This document shows positions 1 to 8,947 of a stretch of 64,000 bases of DNA, piece by piece. A program made the position numbers and the translations under genes. The stretch comes from Lachnospiraceae bacterium (GTDB taxonomy: Bacteria > Bacillota > Clostridia > Lachnospirales > Lachnospiraceae): NCBI GenBank assembly GCA_022791815.1, contig JAAVZU010000054.1, positions 33,322 through 97,321 on the forward strand, given 5' to 3'. Each line of letters opens with the position of its first letter. Position 1 is the first letter of the stretch. Below the pieces are notes generated by a model. That model was given only the letters and a program-made list of their open reading frames with translations. It ran no database searches and was not told the origin of the DNA.

Positions 1-30
1 ATTATTTATCGTGGAACAAGAAAGAAATAA

Positions 31-87
31 AAAAAGAAAACCATAAATGCAGATTAAAATATCTGATTTATGGTTTTCTTTTTTTAT
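31..87. terminator. Bidirectional intrinsic terminator
   Basis: A long stem is formed by AAAGAAAACCATAAAT (33-48) and ATTTATGGTTTTCTTT (66-81), extended by CAGAT/ATCTG around a 6-nt loop, with A-runs on the left and T-runs on the right. It would work in both directions, ending the minus-strand gene at 88-312 and any plus-strand gene that lies left of the window. Confidence 0.85.
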
Positions 88-312
88 CTAATTTTCTAAT
101 AAACTATTTTCCAGTACATTAATGTAATGTTTCCAGATTTCATAATTTACATGGCGGGGGTACTTTTGTATGTATCTCTCAAAGATACTTATGTATTTTT
201 CTAATAGTTTTGGTCTTGTAGCTGCAATATCAAGGTAATCCCCGTTTAGGGTTTCGCATTTGCTGAAATCTACATCTTGCATGTTAATAATTTCGTTTGA
301 AAAAATTTTCAT
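88..312 (-). CDS. Small hypothetical protein
   Basis: A 74-residue protein that I do not recognise. The start is the ATG at 312, where the minus strand reads AGGAGGAACTATC immediately before MKIFSNEIIN; longer readings upstream have no ribosome site. It is mostly helical and charged, ends with the aromatic stretch YEIWKHYINVLENS, and has no signal peptide, membrane segment or cysteine motif (one Cys only). It ends directly on the terminator at 31-87 and is separated by about 100 bp from the aminotransferase on the same strand, so it may be the last gene of that transcript. Function unknown. Confidence 0.6.
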   Translation of the reverse strand: MKIFSNEIINMQDVDFSKCETLNGDYLDIAATRPKLLEKYISIFERYIQKYPRHVNYEIWKHYINVLENSLLEN

Positions 313-416
313 GATAGTTCCTCCTGCTTTTGATAATTCAATAATATCATGGTTTTTCATTATAACATAGATAAGTAACGGATACAAGGGAAAAATAATG
401 GGTAAATTGTAATAGT

Positions 417-1517
417 TTATCTTTCCTCAAAGAAGGATAAAATAACATCAATAAGTGCATTATTTTTATCTGGCATCATAAAGCAGAAACGAAAATATTG
501 GTTGTCGAGAAATGGGAATGTGGAACAGTTTCGGATCATAAGACCCTTTTGTATTGCAGCGTCAAAAATATCATCTGCTGTTACACAATCATCCAATATT
601 TTGACTAAAACAAAATTTGAATTACATGGATATAGTTTTAAGCTGTTACATTGTGATAAAATATTGTAAATCCGATCGCGTTCTTTTGAGATCAAGGTTC
701 TTGTTTCCTGGATATATGCTTCATCAGAAAACATAATTTCCCCAGCAATGGCAGCAAGACTGTTAATTGTCCAAGGGTTTTTCTTGTGGTCAATTTCACG
801 GATTAAATCTTGATTGCCACAAATAGCATAACCTAGACGCAGTCCAGGGGCAGCAAAAAACTTGGAAATACCCCGAAGAATAATTATATTATTATAATAC
901 TCTGTTAAAGGAATAGAAGTAACTAATTCAGGTTTTTGGGCAAATTCCACATAGGTTTCATCTACCATAACAAAGATATCTTTTTCTTTGCAAATATCTA
1001 ATATTTGACGTAAGTCTTTTTGAGGAATATAAGAGGAGGTGGGGTTGTTTGGATTACAGAGAACCAGCAAATCCACATCCTTTGTCAATTCTACCTGCAG
1101 GGTTGAAAGTTCCAATTGAAAATCATGTTCTTCCTTTAAGCGGAAGTAATGGCAACGGCCACCATTAATTGTGATTTCTCTTTCATATTCAGAATAAGTA
1201 GGTCCTAGAATTAAAGCTTTTTTGGGGTGCTTTATTTGAATTAGGACAGAAATTAGTTCTGTAGAACCATTGCCTACAAGGATATTTTTATAATCTGTGT
1301 CTACATAAGTACCAATAGCTTTTCTAAGGTCTGTATATTCTCTATCTGGATAGGATGTAATAGCATCTATATGGGAGGAGAGACTTTCTTTTAGCTTGAA
1401 AGAAATTCCAAGAGGGTTTACATTGGAAGAAAAGCTAGTGATATCTTCTTTTTTTATATGGTATTTTTTCTCTATTAATTCTAAATCACTCCCATGAAAG
1501 TGTTCTTTATGTTTCAT
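417..1517 (-). CDS. PLP-dependent aminotransferase, CobD/HisC-like
   Basis: A 366-residue fold-type I PLP enzyme of the histidinol-phosphate aminotransferase / threonine-phosphate decarboxylase group. Visible landmarks are the N-terminal HGSDLELIEKKY and SSNVNPLG (CobD/HisC style), GNGSTELI near 82, NPNNPT at 155-160, the pyridine-nitrogen Asp in VDETY (D186), the Schiff-base lysine K219 in RGISKFF, and GLRLGY at 225-230. The start has AAGGAG seven bases upstream. No cobalamin or histidine genes adjoin it, so the substrate (histidinol phosphate, threonine phosphate or another amino acid) cannot be decided from context. The N-terminal HG motif leans towards CobD-type proteins. Confidence 0.85.
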   Translation of the reverse strand: MKHKEHFHGSDLELIEKKYHIKKEDITSFSSNVNPLGISFKLKESLSSHIDAITSYPDREYTDLRKAIGTYVDTDYKNILVGNGSTELISVLIQIKHPKKALILGPTYSEYEREITINGGRCHYFRLKEEHDFQLELSTLQVELTKDVDLLVLCNPNNPTSSYIPQKDLRQILDICKEKDIFVMVDETYVEFAQKPELVTSIPLTEYYNNIIILRGISKFFAAPGLRLGYAICGNQDLIREIDHKKNPWTINSLAAIAGEIMFSDEAYIQETRTLISKERDRIYNILSQCNSLKLYPCNSNFVLVKILDDCVTADDIFDAAIQKGLMIRNCSTFPFLDNQYFRFCFMMPDKNNALIDVILSFFEER

Positions 1518-1537
1518 GATAAAATCTCCTTTTTTTG

Positions 1538-1567
1538 TTGAATAATGTTACTTAATAGTGTTATAAT
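1538..1567 (+). promoter_or_regulatory. Candidate sigma-A promoter of the DUF5717 operon
   Basis: TTGAAT (1538-1543), 18-bp spacer, TATAAT (1562-1567), about 160 bp before the first gene of the four-gene operon. It is the best match to the vegetative consensus in the divergent gap. Confidence 0.5.
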
Positions 1568-1673
1568 TATGGTATATTGTGTTTTTGGCAAGAGGGTTCT
1601 AAACAGTTACCATTAATTATATTAAAAAAAAGCATGGGTGTCAAAAGATTAGATAAGAAATATAGAAACAAAA

Positions 1674-1704
1674 GTAATAGTTCAGCCATTAGCTGAACTG
1701 TTAC
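1674..1704. repeat. 31-bp palindromic repeat, leader class
   Basis: Arms GTAATAGTTCAGC and GCTGAACTGTTAC flank a 5-nt centre (CATTA). Same design and nearly the same sequence as elements at 8886-8916 and 24939-24969; each lies 25-60 bp before a plus-strand gene start. There is no T-run, so it is not a standard terminator. Confidence 0.8.
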
Positions 1705-1729
1705 AAACAAAAGTTTGTAGGTGGATAAA

Positions 1730-4700
1730 TTGAAGGATAAGATTACAAGATTATCAAGAGAACATTTTGAATATGAATTACCAGAGATTATCTGCTCTGA
1801 GGAAAAGATCAGCATTGCAGTTGAGATTGGAAAGGTACATAAAGGAGTTTTAAAGTTAAAGAACAAAGAAGGAAGAAGTATGAAGGGGTTAGTATATTCT
1901 TCCTCTCATTTGCTGTGTTTGGAAATAGAATCTTTTGATGGACATGAGGTAGAGATTGGTTATGAATTTCGGGCAACAGATATTCGGACTAGGGATGAAA
2001 TTTATGGGACGGTAAATATTGTCAGTTCTTGTGGAGAAAAGGAGATTCCATTTCAAGTAACAGTGTTGGAAAAATATGTGGAGGCTTCTTTTGGAGAGGT
2101 AAAGGATTTATTTCATTTTGCTAATCTGGCAAAGATAAATTGGTTAAAAGCAGTGAGTATATTTAAATCTAAGGAATTTGAAGAAATATTCCTACGTAAA
2201 GATTTAGAAAAGAAACTGTTGTATCGTGGATTATGTAAGAGTGATAATTCAGAACAGGCATTAGAGGAGTTTTTGGTAAGTATACAAAAAAAGAATGTTC
2301 CAAAGCTTTCTGTATTAAAGGAATTTTATAACTTTCAAGTACGAAAGGAAGATGTTTCTGAGGAAATTGTACTTCAGAAAGATAATTGGGGATATTTGGA
2401 TATTGATATTTGGGCAAATCAGGAATTTTTAGAGATTGACCAGAAAAAATTAAATCAGGATTCCTTTATTGGGAATGAAGTAAAATTACAATTTCAAGTA
2501 AAGAATAAGAATCTGAGACCTGGAAAGAATTTTGCAAAAGTTATAATTAGAAATATGTACCAGACCATAGAAGTACATATTGAGATGGAAAAGCTTGTAA
2601 AACATGTGGAGAGAGATTATGATGAAGTGAAAAGGAAACAGTATGAGATTGTTTTAATAAACAATTATATTAACTTCCGAAGTAATCGGATTGACACATT
2701 GGATTATATTACTGAAACACGTAATGCTGTTACCAAATTAGAGGCAATAGAGGCAGTAAAGCGAAATTTGGGGGATTTAGGATATTCCAGAAGATTAGAT
2801 TTATACCAATTTCATTTATATATTGTGGAGGGGGCAGAAGAAAAAGCAAAGGCAATGTATGAATCCCTGAAACAAGAGGAACATTTATTACAAAAGAATA
2901 CAATAGTAGATTATTGTGGTTATTTATATTTGAAGGCATTATATACTAGAAGAAAAGAAGATTTACAGACAGCATTGCAGGAAATCAGAGAGTGTTATAA
3001 ACAGCATCCAGATTGTTGGAATTTATTATGGTTTCTTATTTTTTTAGATGAGAAATTAGATCAGAAGCCTGAAGAGAAGTTAAAAGTAATTAAAGAGCAG
3101 TATAGCAGAGGCTGTGTCAGCCCTGTCCTTTATTATGAAGTGTGCAGCGTGTATGAACAAGATCCTACTTTGCTTAAAGAATTAGATTCCTGCACAATTC
3201 AGAGCTTTAATATGGGAATAAAGCAGGATATGTTTTCTTTACCTGCTGCCATTCAGTATGCATATCTTGCAGAAAAAGAAAAAGGATATCATAGAATTAT
3301 TTTCTCTAATTTAGTGACCTTATATAAAAAGTTTGAGGATAAACAGATACTAAGTGCTATTTGTAGTCTTTTGATTAAATCGGATATGTCAAGCCATAAT
3401 TATTTTCAATGGTATGAGATGGGGGTAAAGGAACGGCTGCATATTACCCAGCTTCATGAGTATTATATTTATGCCATTGGTGAGAATGATACAGGTATTT
3501 TTCCTAGAGAGATTTATATGTATTTTCTTTATAATGCAAATTTACCAGAAGAGAAGAAGGCATTTTTATATGCTAACATTATTCAGCATAGTGATGAATT
3601 GTTTGATATTTTTGCTGAATACAAAGAACAGATTCATAATTTTACTATGGAGCAGCTATTTAAACATCATTTTAACCAGCATCTGGCAGTATTGTATAAT
3701 ATAGTTATAAAGGAAAATCAGATAACAGCAGATATTGCAAAACATTTTCCTTTTGTTTTGTTTAAACGGATGGTTACATGTAACCATAAAGATATTGTAG
3801 GTGTATCAGTTGCTCATAAAGAATGTATAGAGGAGATTTATTATCCATTTGATAGAAATGGCAGGACATTTATAGATATTTATACTGAACATGCAAAGGT
3901 ATTCTTGGTTGACCGTCAGGGCAGAAGGTACGATACCAGTATACCAAAAGAAGAAAAAAAATTTACCAGCAGAAACCGTTATGCAGAAGCGTGTTATGAA
4001 AAGAATAAGACGAATGTTATGTTGTCTTTATATATCTATGAGCGAATAGAACGATATCAAAAGAGCAACATCAATGTGGCTGAGCTGCAGAATCATGTAA
4101 ATAAAGATTTATTACAGCCAGAGTATCAGAAAAAATGGATAATGAATTTAATTCAACATTATTATGATAACTATGAGGGTGAGTCTTTAGAAAAACTTTT
4201 GATAGAAGTAGATTTGCAGAGTATGAGTAAGTCGGAACGCAATTTGATAATTGAGTATTGTATTATCCGGGGACTTTATGATTTGGCGTTTGATCAGATT
4301 ACAGAATATAGTTTTGAAGGAATTACAGTAAAAAGGCTTCGTGCTCTATGCTCAAAAACTATTAAAAAATGTGGTATGGAGAAAGAAGTACCCTTACTTT
4401 CTAAGATGGGATTTTATGTATTTAAAGCTGGAAAGTATGATGAAATAATTTTAGAATATCTGGTAAGATATTATCTTGGGACTACGAAAGATATGTTTTT
4501 GGTATGGAGAGAAGCCAGAGAATATGATATGAATACAGAAGAACTAGAAGAGAGGCTTTTAGGTCAGATTTTATTTGCTGAGAGTTATGTACAAGATGCT
4601 ATGGCAGTATTTTTCTCTTTTTATGAAAAGGGAAAGAACAGAACTTTGATTAAGGCATTTATCAGTTATTATTCTTACAAATATTTTGTACGGGACAGAG

Positions 4701-5317
4701 TAATTGATGAGAGCTTTTTTGAGGTAGTAAAAAGAGAACTGCAGATTGAGCCTAATCGTGCTGCTCTGCTAGCTTTGTTAAAGTATTATAGTACTTTGGA
4801 TAAATGGACAGAGGAGCAACGTACTTTTATTGAAATCGAAACAGAAAAATTGATTGAGGAGAGAATGGTATTTCCTTTCTTTCAAAAGTTTATACCAGAA
4901 CTTCAACTGCCAAGGAAAATTGGTAATAAATATTATATAGAATATAAAACAAATCCCAAACATAAAGTTTTACTCCATTATTTTTTGGAGGATGAAGAGA
5001 TGAAGGAAGACTTTCAGGTAGAACAAATGGAGAATTTATATGAGGGAATTTTTGTTCGGGATTTTACATTATTTCATAATGAAACTCTGCAATACTATGT
5101 GGAAGAAGTTCCCATAGAAGGAGAGCCGATTATAACAGAGAGTATTACAATCCGGGGTGATGAATTGCAAAGGGACGAAGAAGAGGATAAATATGGACAA
5201 ATTAATATGATGCTTGTTGCAAGGGAAATGAAAGATGAGAAGACACTACTCAGTCTGATACGAAACTATGCAAAGACAGAATATGCAATGCGTAAAGTTT
5301 TTAAAGGGCTGGAATAG
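1730..5317 (+). CDS. Giant solenoid-like protein, DUF5717 family
   Basis: About 1195 residues, cytoplasmic (no signal peptide or membrane helix seen). I recognise it as the DUF5717 type found in Lachnospiraceae. Residues 1-130 look beta-rich, and a second beta-rich stretch lies near 215-290; residues ~300-950 are a long series of amphipathic helices resembling a TPR-type solenoid; the C-terminus (~1040-1130) returns to beta structure. I chose TTG at 1730 because AGGTGG (1719-1724) lies 5 bases upstream; the in-frame GTG at 1721 has no ribosome site. First gene of a four-gene operon: the Hsp70-like protein follows after 17 bp. Function unknown; the architecture suggests a scaffold or an adaptor for that ATPase. 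Confidence 0.85.
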   Translation: MKDKITRLSREHFEYELPEIICSEEKISIAVEIGKVHKGVLKLKNKEGRSMKGLVYSSSHLLCLEIESFDGHEVEIGYEFRATDIRTRDEIYGTVNIVSSCGEKEIPFQVTVLEKYVEASFGEVKDLFHFANLAKINWLKAVSIFKSKEFEEIFLRKDLEKKLLYRGLCKSDNSEQALEEFLVSIQKKNVPKLSVLKEFYNFQVRKEDVSEEIVLQKDNWGYLDIDIWANQEFLEIDQKKLNQDSFIGNEVKLQFQVKNKNLRPGKNFAKVIIRNMYQTIEVHIEMEKLVKHVERDYDEVKRKQYEIVLINNYINFRSNRIDTLDYITETRNAVTKLEAIEAVKRNLGDLGYSRRLDLYQFHLYIVEGAEEKAKAMYESLKQEEHLLQKNTIVDYCGYLYLKALYTRRKEDLQTALQEIRECYKQHPDCWNLLWFLIFLDEKLDQKPEEKLKVIKEQYSRGCVSPVLYYEVCSVYEQDPTLLKELDSCTIQSFNMGIKQDMFSLPAAIQYAYLAEKEKGYHRIIFSNLVTLYKKFEDKQILSAICSLLIKSDMSSHNYFQWYEMGVKERLHITQLHEYYIYAIGENDTGIFPREIYMYFLYNANLPEEKKAFLYANIIQHSDELFDIFAEYKEQIHNFTMEQLFKHHFNQHLAVLYNIVIKENQITADIAKHFPFVLFKRMVTCNHKDIVGVSVAHKECIEEIYYPFDRNGRTFIDIYTEHAKVFLVDRQGRRYDTSIPKEEKKFTSRNRYAEACYEKNKTNVMLSLYIYERIERYQKSNINVAELQNHVNKDLLQPEYQKKWIMNLIQHYYDNYEGESLEKLLIEVDLQSMSKSERNLIIEYCIIRGLYDLAFDQITEYSFEGITVKRLRALCSKTIKKCGMEKEVPLLSKMGFYVFKAGKYDEIILEYLVRYYLGTTKDMFLVWREAREYDMNTEELEERLLGQILFAESYVQDAMAVFFSFYEKGKNRTLIKAFISYYSYKYFVRDRVIDESFFEVVKRELQIEPNRAALLALLKYYSTLDKWTEEQRTFIEIETEKLIEERMVFPFFQKFIPELQLPRKIGNKYYIEYKTNPKHKVLLHYFLEDEEMKEDFQVEQMENLYEGIFVRDFTLFHNETLQYYVEEVPIEGEPIITESITIRGDELQRDEEEDKYGQINMMLVAREMKDEKTLLSLIRNYAKTEYAMRKVFKGLE

Positions 5318-5334
5318 AAGGGAACGAAATAAAC

Positions 5335-6612
5335 ATGGCAGAGGAGAGAAGTTTACTGGTTGGTGTGGATTTATGTGAAGATTATTCACAAATTACCTGC
5401 TTTAGTATGGTAACTTATGAACCAGAGTCAATATGTCAGAATGGTAATGTAGAAAAGTATCGTATTCCAACAGCATTATTTTACAAATCCGATACAGCCG
5501 AGTGGTTTTTTGGAGAGGATGCTATTGAAAGACATACCAACCAAAAAGGATTCCTAATTAAAAATATTATAGAGAAGGTTTCAAGAAAAGATTTAGTGGA
5601 AATTGAAGGGCATAAAGTGGAACCAGTGCTTTTATTAGAGAGATATCTAAAAAGACTTCTTGGCATGCTAAAGCCAGAGTACCCAAGTAAAACCATTCGC
5701 AAATTGGTTGTTACAGTAAGGGAAAAGAATATGATACTAATTAACCATATCTATCAAGCATTACAAAATCTGGGAATTAGCAAGGTAAGAGCTAGTGTAC
5801 AAAATCATGAACAATGTTTTGTATCCTATGCACTGAATCAGCCTAAAGAACTTCGTGTGAATGATATTGTATTATTTGACTTTGATAACAGAGGTCTTAT
5901 GTTTTATCAGATTACAATAAACAGAAGAACTGTACCGCATACAGTGGTTATGAAAAGAAAAAGTTTTCTGGATACCTTAAATTATGAAATTTTATTAGAT
6001 GATACTACAAAAGAAAATGTATCATATATATTTGAAAATATTGTAAGAAATGTACTTCATAAACAGCTTATTACAGCAATATATGTTACAGGAAGCGGAT
6101 TTGAAGGAAAATGGTGCAGGGATGTTTTGAAAGAATTTTGTGTGGGTAGAAGAGTATTTCTCGGACAGAATTTATATGCGAAAGGAGCTGGTTATGCAGC
6201 AAGGGAATTAGCTGGGGAAGGAAGGAGCGGAGAGTATCTTTATCTAGGTGAAGAAACTGTTACCGTAAATATTTCTATGCCGCTATTCACCAATCAAAGA
6301 ACAGTGGAGTATCAGCTAATAAAAGCGGGAACAGCATGGTTTAATGCATCAAAGACCATTCAGTTTATTCCAGATGGTGAATTTGAAATTGAATTGATTG
6401 TAGAGAATGTGGCAGAGCATCGTGTAGAACGGCATTTAATTTCTATGGATGGATTATATCAGTTATCAAGAAAGACGAGAATTGAATTGTCTGTAGAATT
6501 TATGGATATAAAGACTTGCGTTGTTACCTTGCGGGATAAGGGATTTGGAGATTTATTTCCATCTTCAAACCGGATATGGGAAAAGATTTTAAATATCCAG
6601 ACAAAAATGTGA
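5335..6612 (+). CDS. Hsp70/actin-like fold protein, DUF5716 family
   Basis: A 425-residue protein beginning MAEERSLLVGVDLCEDYS, which matches the phosphate-1 loop of actin/Hsp70-fold ATPases (hGVDLG-type, here with D-L-C-E). A second possible phosphate loop is IVLFDFDNRGLMFY near 180, and the adenosine-type motif IYVTGSGFEGKW is near 245-256. The C-terminal ~130 residues are beta-rich, as in the substrate-binding end of Hsp70. I recognise it as the DUF5716 type that accompanies DUF5717. Translationally close to both neighbours: 17 bp after DUF5717, and its end overlaps upstream codons of the next reading frame. A nucleotide-dependent partner for the giant protein is inference; the key catalytic residues deviate from DnaK. 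Confidence 0.8.
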   Translation: MAEERSLLVGVDLCEDYSQITCFSMVTYEPESICQNGNVEKYRIPTALFYKSDTAEWFFGEDAIERHTNQKGFLIKNIIEKVSRKDLVEIEGHKVEPVLLLERYLKRLLGMLKPEYPSKTIRKLVVTVREKNMILINHIYQALQNLGISKVRASVQNHEQCFVSYALNQPKELRVNDIVLFDFDNRGLMFYQITINRRTVPHTVVMKRKSFLDTLNYEILLDDTTKENVSYIFENIVRNVLHKQLITAIYVTGSGFEGKWCRDVLKEFCVGRRVFLGQNLYAKGAGYAARELAGEGRSGEYLYLGEETVTVNISMPLFTNQRTVEYQLIKAGTAWFNASKTIQFIPDGEFEIELIVENVAEHRVERHLISMDGLYQLSRKTRIELSVEFMDIKTCVVTLRDKGFGDLFPSSNRIWEKILNIQTKM

Positions 6613-6635
6613 TTGCAGAAGAGGAAGTTGTTGAT

Positions 6636-7472
6636 ATGGGGAAATTTATTTTATGTACTGGAATGCCAGCAAAGGAACCTTATTATTTTACATTAACTGG
6701 AACTAATGTGTATTCCATAGAAGAATTAGGATATTATCTATATCATAATATTTACACAGTACAGTTGGAAGACTTTAGTGAAAAGCTATTTAACTGGATA
6801 CAATATGATTTGAACATGGAAGAGTTTGCAGACAAGTGCAGAGATATCAGGGAAAAAAGTGATGATATTAAAGATATTGTGGTAAGTATTCTTTGTGTAA
6901 CGGATTATTTTACTAAACTAGAACTGGAAGGTTTAATTAAGACTATTGATAAGATAAATGGATTATCTTCCATTGAAAAGCAAAAAATAAAAGCAGATAA
7001 CTTTTTGAAATATGAAGATTATGAAAGTGCAATTACCGAATATGAATGTATTGTTGCATCTGAGGAATCGTCTGTTTTTCCAGCAGAAAGTTTTGGAAAT
7101 ATTTTACACAATTTGGCAGTAGCACATGTTCAAGTAAAGGCATTTGAACGGGCAAAAGAGGAATTTAAAAGAGCTTATGAGTTGAATCATAATGAAGAGA
7201 CAAAGAAAGAATTTTTCTTTCTATTAAAGCTACAAAAACAAGAGAAAGAATTTTTAAAGGAGATTCTAAATTTTAACTTATCTCCAGAAGAGGTACAGGA
7301 ATATTTAGGAGAATTAGAAGGAATCTTGCAGGAGGCAGAACAAGCAGCAGAGTATAAAAAGATTTTAAATCTTCCCAAGTTAAAAGACTCAGGAAAAGTG
7401 GGAGAATATTATTATGCTATTGATACAATGATATTTAATTGGAAACAGAAATATAAGAATGGAATGGAGTAA
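6636..7472 (+). CDS. TPR-containing protein of the DUF5716/5717 operon
   Basis: About 278 residues. The start MGKFILCTGMPAKEPYYF is preceded by GAGGAAG, while a reading that begins 20 codons earlier lacks a good site. The N-terminal ~60 residues are a compact domain of their own (ILCTGMPA, YYLYHNIYTVQLEDF); the middle, ~140-205, reads as TPR helices (LKYEDYESAITEYECIV; NLAVAHVQVKAFERAKEEF). The rest is coiled-coil-rich. No membrane segment. Only 2 bp separate it from the downstream membrane-protein gene. I cannot name a function; the position suggests a fixed component of the same complex. Confidence 0.75.
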   Translation: MGKFILCTGMPAKEPYYFTLTGTNVYSIEELGYYLYHNIYTVQLEDFSEKLFNWIQYDLNMEEFADKCRDIREKSDDIKDIVVSILCVTDYFTKLELEGLIKTIDKINGLSSIEKQKIKADNFLKYEDYESAITEYECIVASEESSVFPAESFGNILHNLAVAHVQVKAFERAKEEFKRAYELNHNEETKKEFFFLLKLQKQEKEFLKEILNFNLSPEEVQEYLGELEGILQEAEQAAEYKKILNLPKLKDSGKVGEYYYAIDTMIFNWKQKYKNGME

Positions 7473-7474
7473 GC

Positions 7475-8764
7475 ATGGGTTTTTTTGATAGAATAAGAAA
7501 AAGAAACAGGAATCCCAAAGAAAATGTCTTGACAGAGAAAGAAGAAGAATTATTAGAAGAGGGCATAGAAAGAAGAATTCGGAAACAGCAGGAAAGTAAG
7601 GAGCAGACTCAAGAGGATGAAAGCATAGAAGATTATGAGCCGACTATTTCTTATGAGGACAGCCAGGAAGAAGAGTTCCCCATACATGGTACGCAAACAA
7701 GGGAAGAATATATACAGGCAATTATAGACAATTGTGAACAGATTATAGAGACAGAGCGGCAAACGAAACATGCAAAAATAGAATATCAGGCAGTTACAGA
7801 ATATTTATCTGATTTGCAGAAGATTGAGAGAATGGAAGTTGAAGAGAAAAAAAATTTAGAAGATGCCGCAGCTAAAGTAATCCGATTTACAAAAGAACGG
7901 GAAAATTATCAACAAAAAGAGATTCATACCTCAAATCCGAGATTTCGTCCCCTACGGAATTATGAAGGAAATATTATGGAAGATTTAAAGCGAATGAGGG
8001 AACAAGAGGAATATAGTAAAAAAGTAAAAAATGACCTTCGTCAGCTTACTGCAGAGAGAGATTCCCTAAAGTATGAATATAAAGAAGTCTTTCATAAGCA
8101 AGATACTTTGAAAAAGATAGCAATTGCTACCTTTGCTCTTGTTATCAGTTTGTTTGTGTTATTCTGGGTATTATCTGTAGGATTAGAACAAAGTATGGTA
8201 ATTCCATACAGCATGACAGTTCTAATGGCAGCAGGAATTGCAGGATATGTTTTTTATGAATCCTATCGTAACCGTTACGATCATGCATTAATAGGGAAAA
8301 AAATTAACCGTGCAATTGCTTTAACAAATAAAGTTAAAATTAAGTATATTAATAACACAAGTACTCTGGATTATAGTTATAGTAAATATAATGTGGAAAA
8401 TTCTATGGAACTGGAATATTTGTTAAAAGAATATACAAAAGCGAAAGAGCAGGAAAGAACTTATAGAAGCAATACAGAGAGATTAGATTATTATCGGAAT
8501 AAAATAGTGAATATTTTAGAACATCACAAGGTAAAAGATTCTGAAATATGGATATATCAGGCTACAGCATTAGTAGACTCTGCAGAATTTGAAGGTATCA
8601 AAAAAAATTTAGAGGTAAGAAGAGAGAAACTAAAGGAAAAGATGGATTATAATCTTCAAGTAAAAGATGATTGTTTTTTGAGACTGCATCAGATTCTGGA
8701 GCAAAAGGAAGAACTTCGAGGTGAAGTTTTAAAGCAGCTAGAAAAATATCATATTGTACTATGA
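7475..8764 (+). CDS. Coiled-coil membrane protein of the DUF5716/5717 operon
   Basis: A 429-residue protein. Residues 1-70 are highly charged (MGFFDRIRKRNRN, then Glu-rich); ~75-210 form a long coiled coil; two membrane helices follow (~212-233 IATFALVISLFVLFWVL and ~240-258 YSMTVLMAAGIAGYVFY) separated by a few residues, so both termini are probably cytoplasmic; ~260-429 is a second coiled coil. The ribosome site GGAG overlaps the end of the preceding gene. It is the likely membrane anchor for the operon's soluble proteins (inference from topology). Last gene before structured intergenic DNA at 8765-8916. Confidence 0.8.
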   Translation: MGFFDRIRKRNRNPKENVLTEKEEELLEEGIERRIRKQQESKEQTQEDESIEDYEPTISYEDSQEEEFPIHGTQTREEYIQAIIDNCEQIIETERQTKHAKIEYQAVTEYLSDLQKIERMEVEEKKNLEDAAAKVIRFTKERENYQQKEIHTSNPRFRPLRNYEGNIMEDLKRMREQEEYSKKVKNDLRQLTAERDSLKYEYKEVFHKQDTLKKIAIATFALVISLFVLFWVLSVGLEQSMVIPYSMTVLMAAGIAGYVFYESYRNRYDHALIGKKINRAIALTNKVKIKYINNTSTLDYSYSKYNVENSMELEYLLKEYTKAKEQERTYRSNTERLDYYRNKIVNILEHHKVKDSEIWIYQATALVDSAEFEGIKKNLEVRREKLKEKMDYNLQVKDDCFLRLHQILEQKEELRGEVLKQLEKYHIVL

Positions 8765-8845
8765 AGGGCGAAAGCCTGGAATACGAATACAGTTGTTGAT
8801 TGCGGAAGTGCGAAGCACGAAGCAATCAACTTTCATGTATGGTGT
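8765..8845. repeat. Structured intergenic hairpins after the DUF5717 operon
   Basis: Two hairpins: GGGCGAAAGCC at 8765-8775, and a longer one with arms GTTGATTGC (8792-8800) and GCAATCAAC (8822-8830) enclosing TGCGAAGCA. The GCGAAGC-type loops recur in the element at 11460-11673. There is no clear T-run; it could act as a terminator or mRNA stabiliser. Confidence 0.5.
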
Positions 8846-8885
8846 TGCTTGTGTTGACAGCAAGTTCGTTTATTGTAAATAATAC

Positions 8886-8916
8886 GTAACAGACCAGATA
8901 CTGGCTGAATTGTTAC
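8886..8916. repeat. 31-bp palindromic repeat, leader class
   Basis: Begins GTAACAGACCAG and ends CTGGCTGAATTGTTAC. A degenerate copy of the element at 1674-1704, located 31 bp before the GNAT gene start. Confidence 0.7.
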
Positions 8917-8947
8917 AAGAATGCAGATAAGGAAGAGAAGTGGAATT

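Noticed and set aside
7475..8764. Type VII secretion (EssB/YukC-like) identity for the coiled-coil membrane protein
   Set aside because: Topology is similar (coiled coils around membrane helices), but no WXG100, EccC or other ESX gene lies near and the sequence shows no EssB motif.
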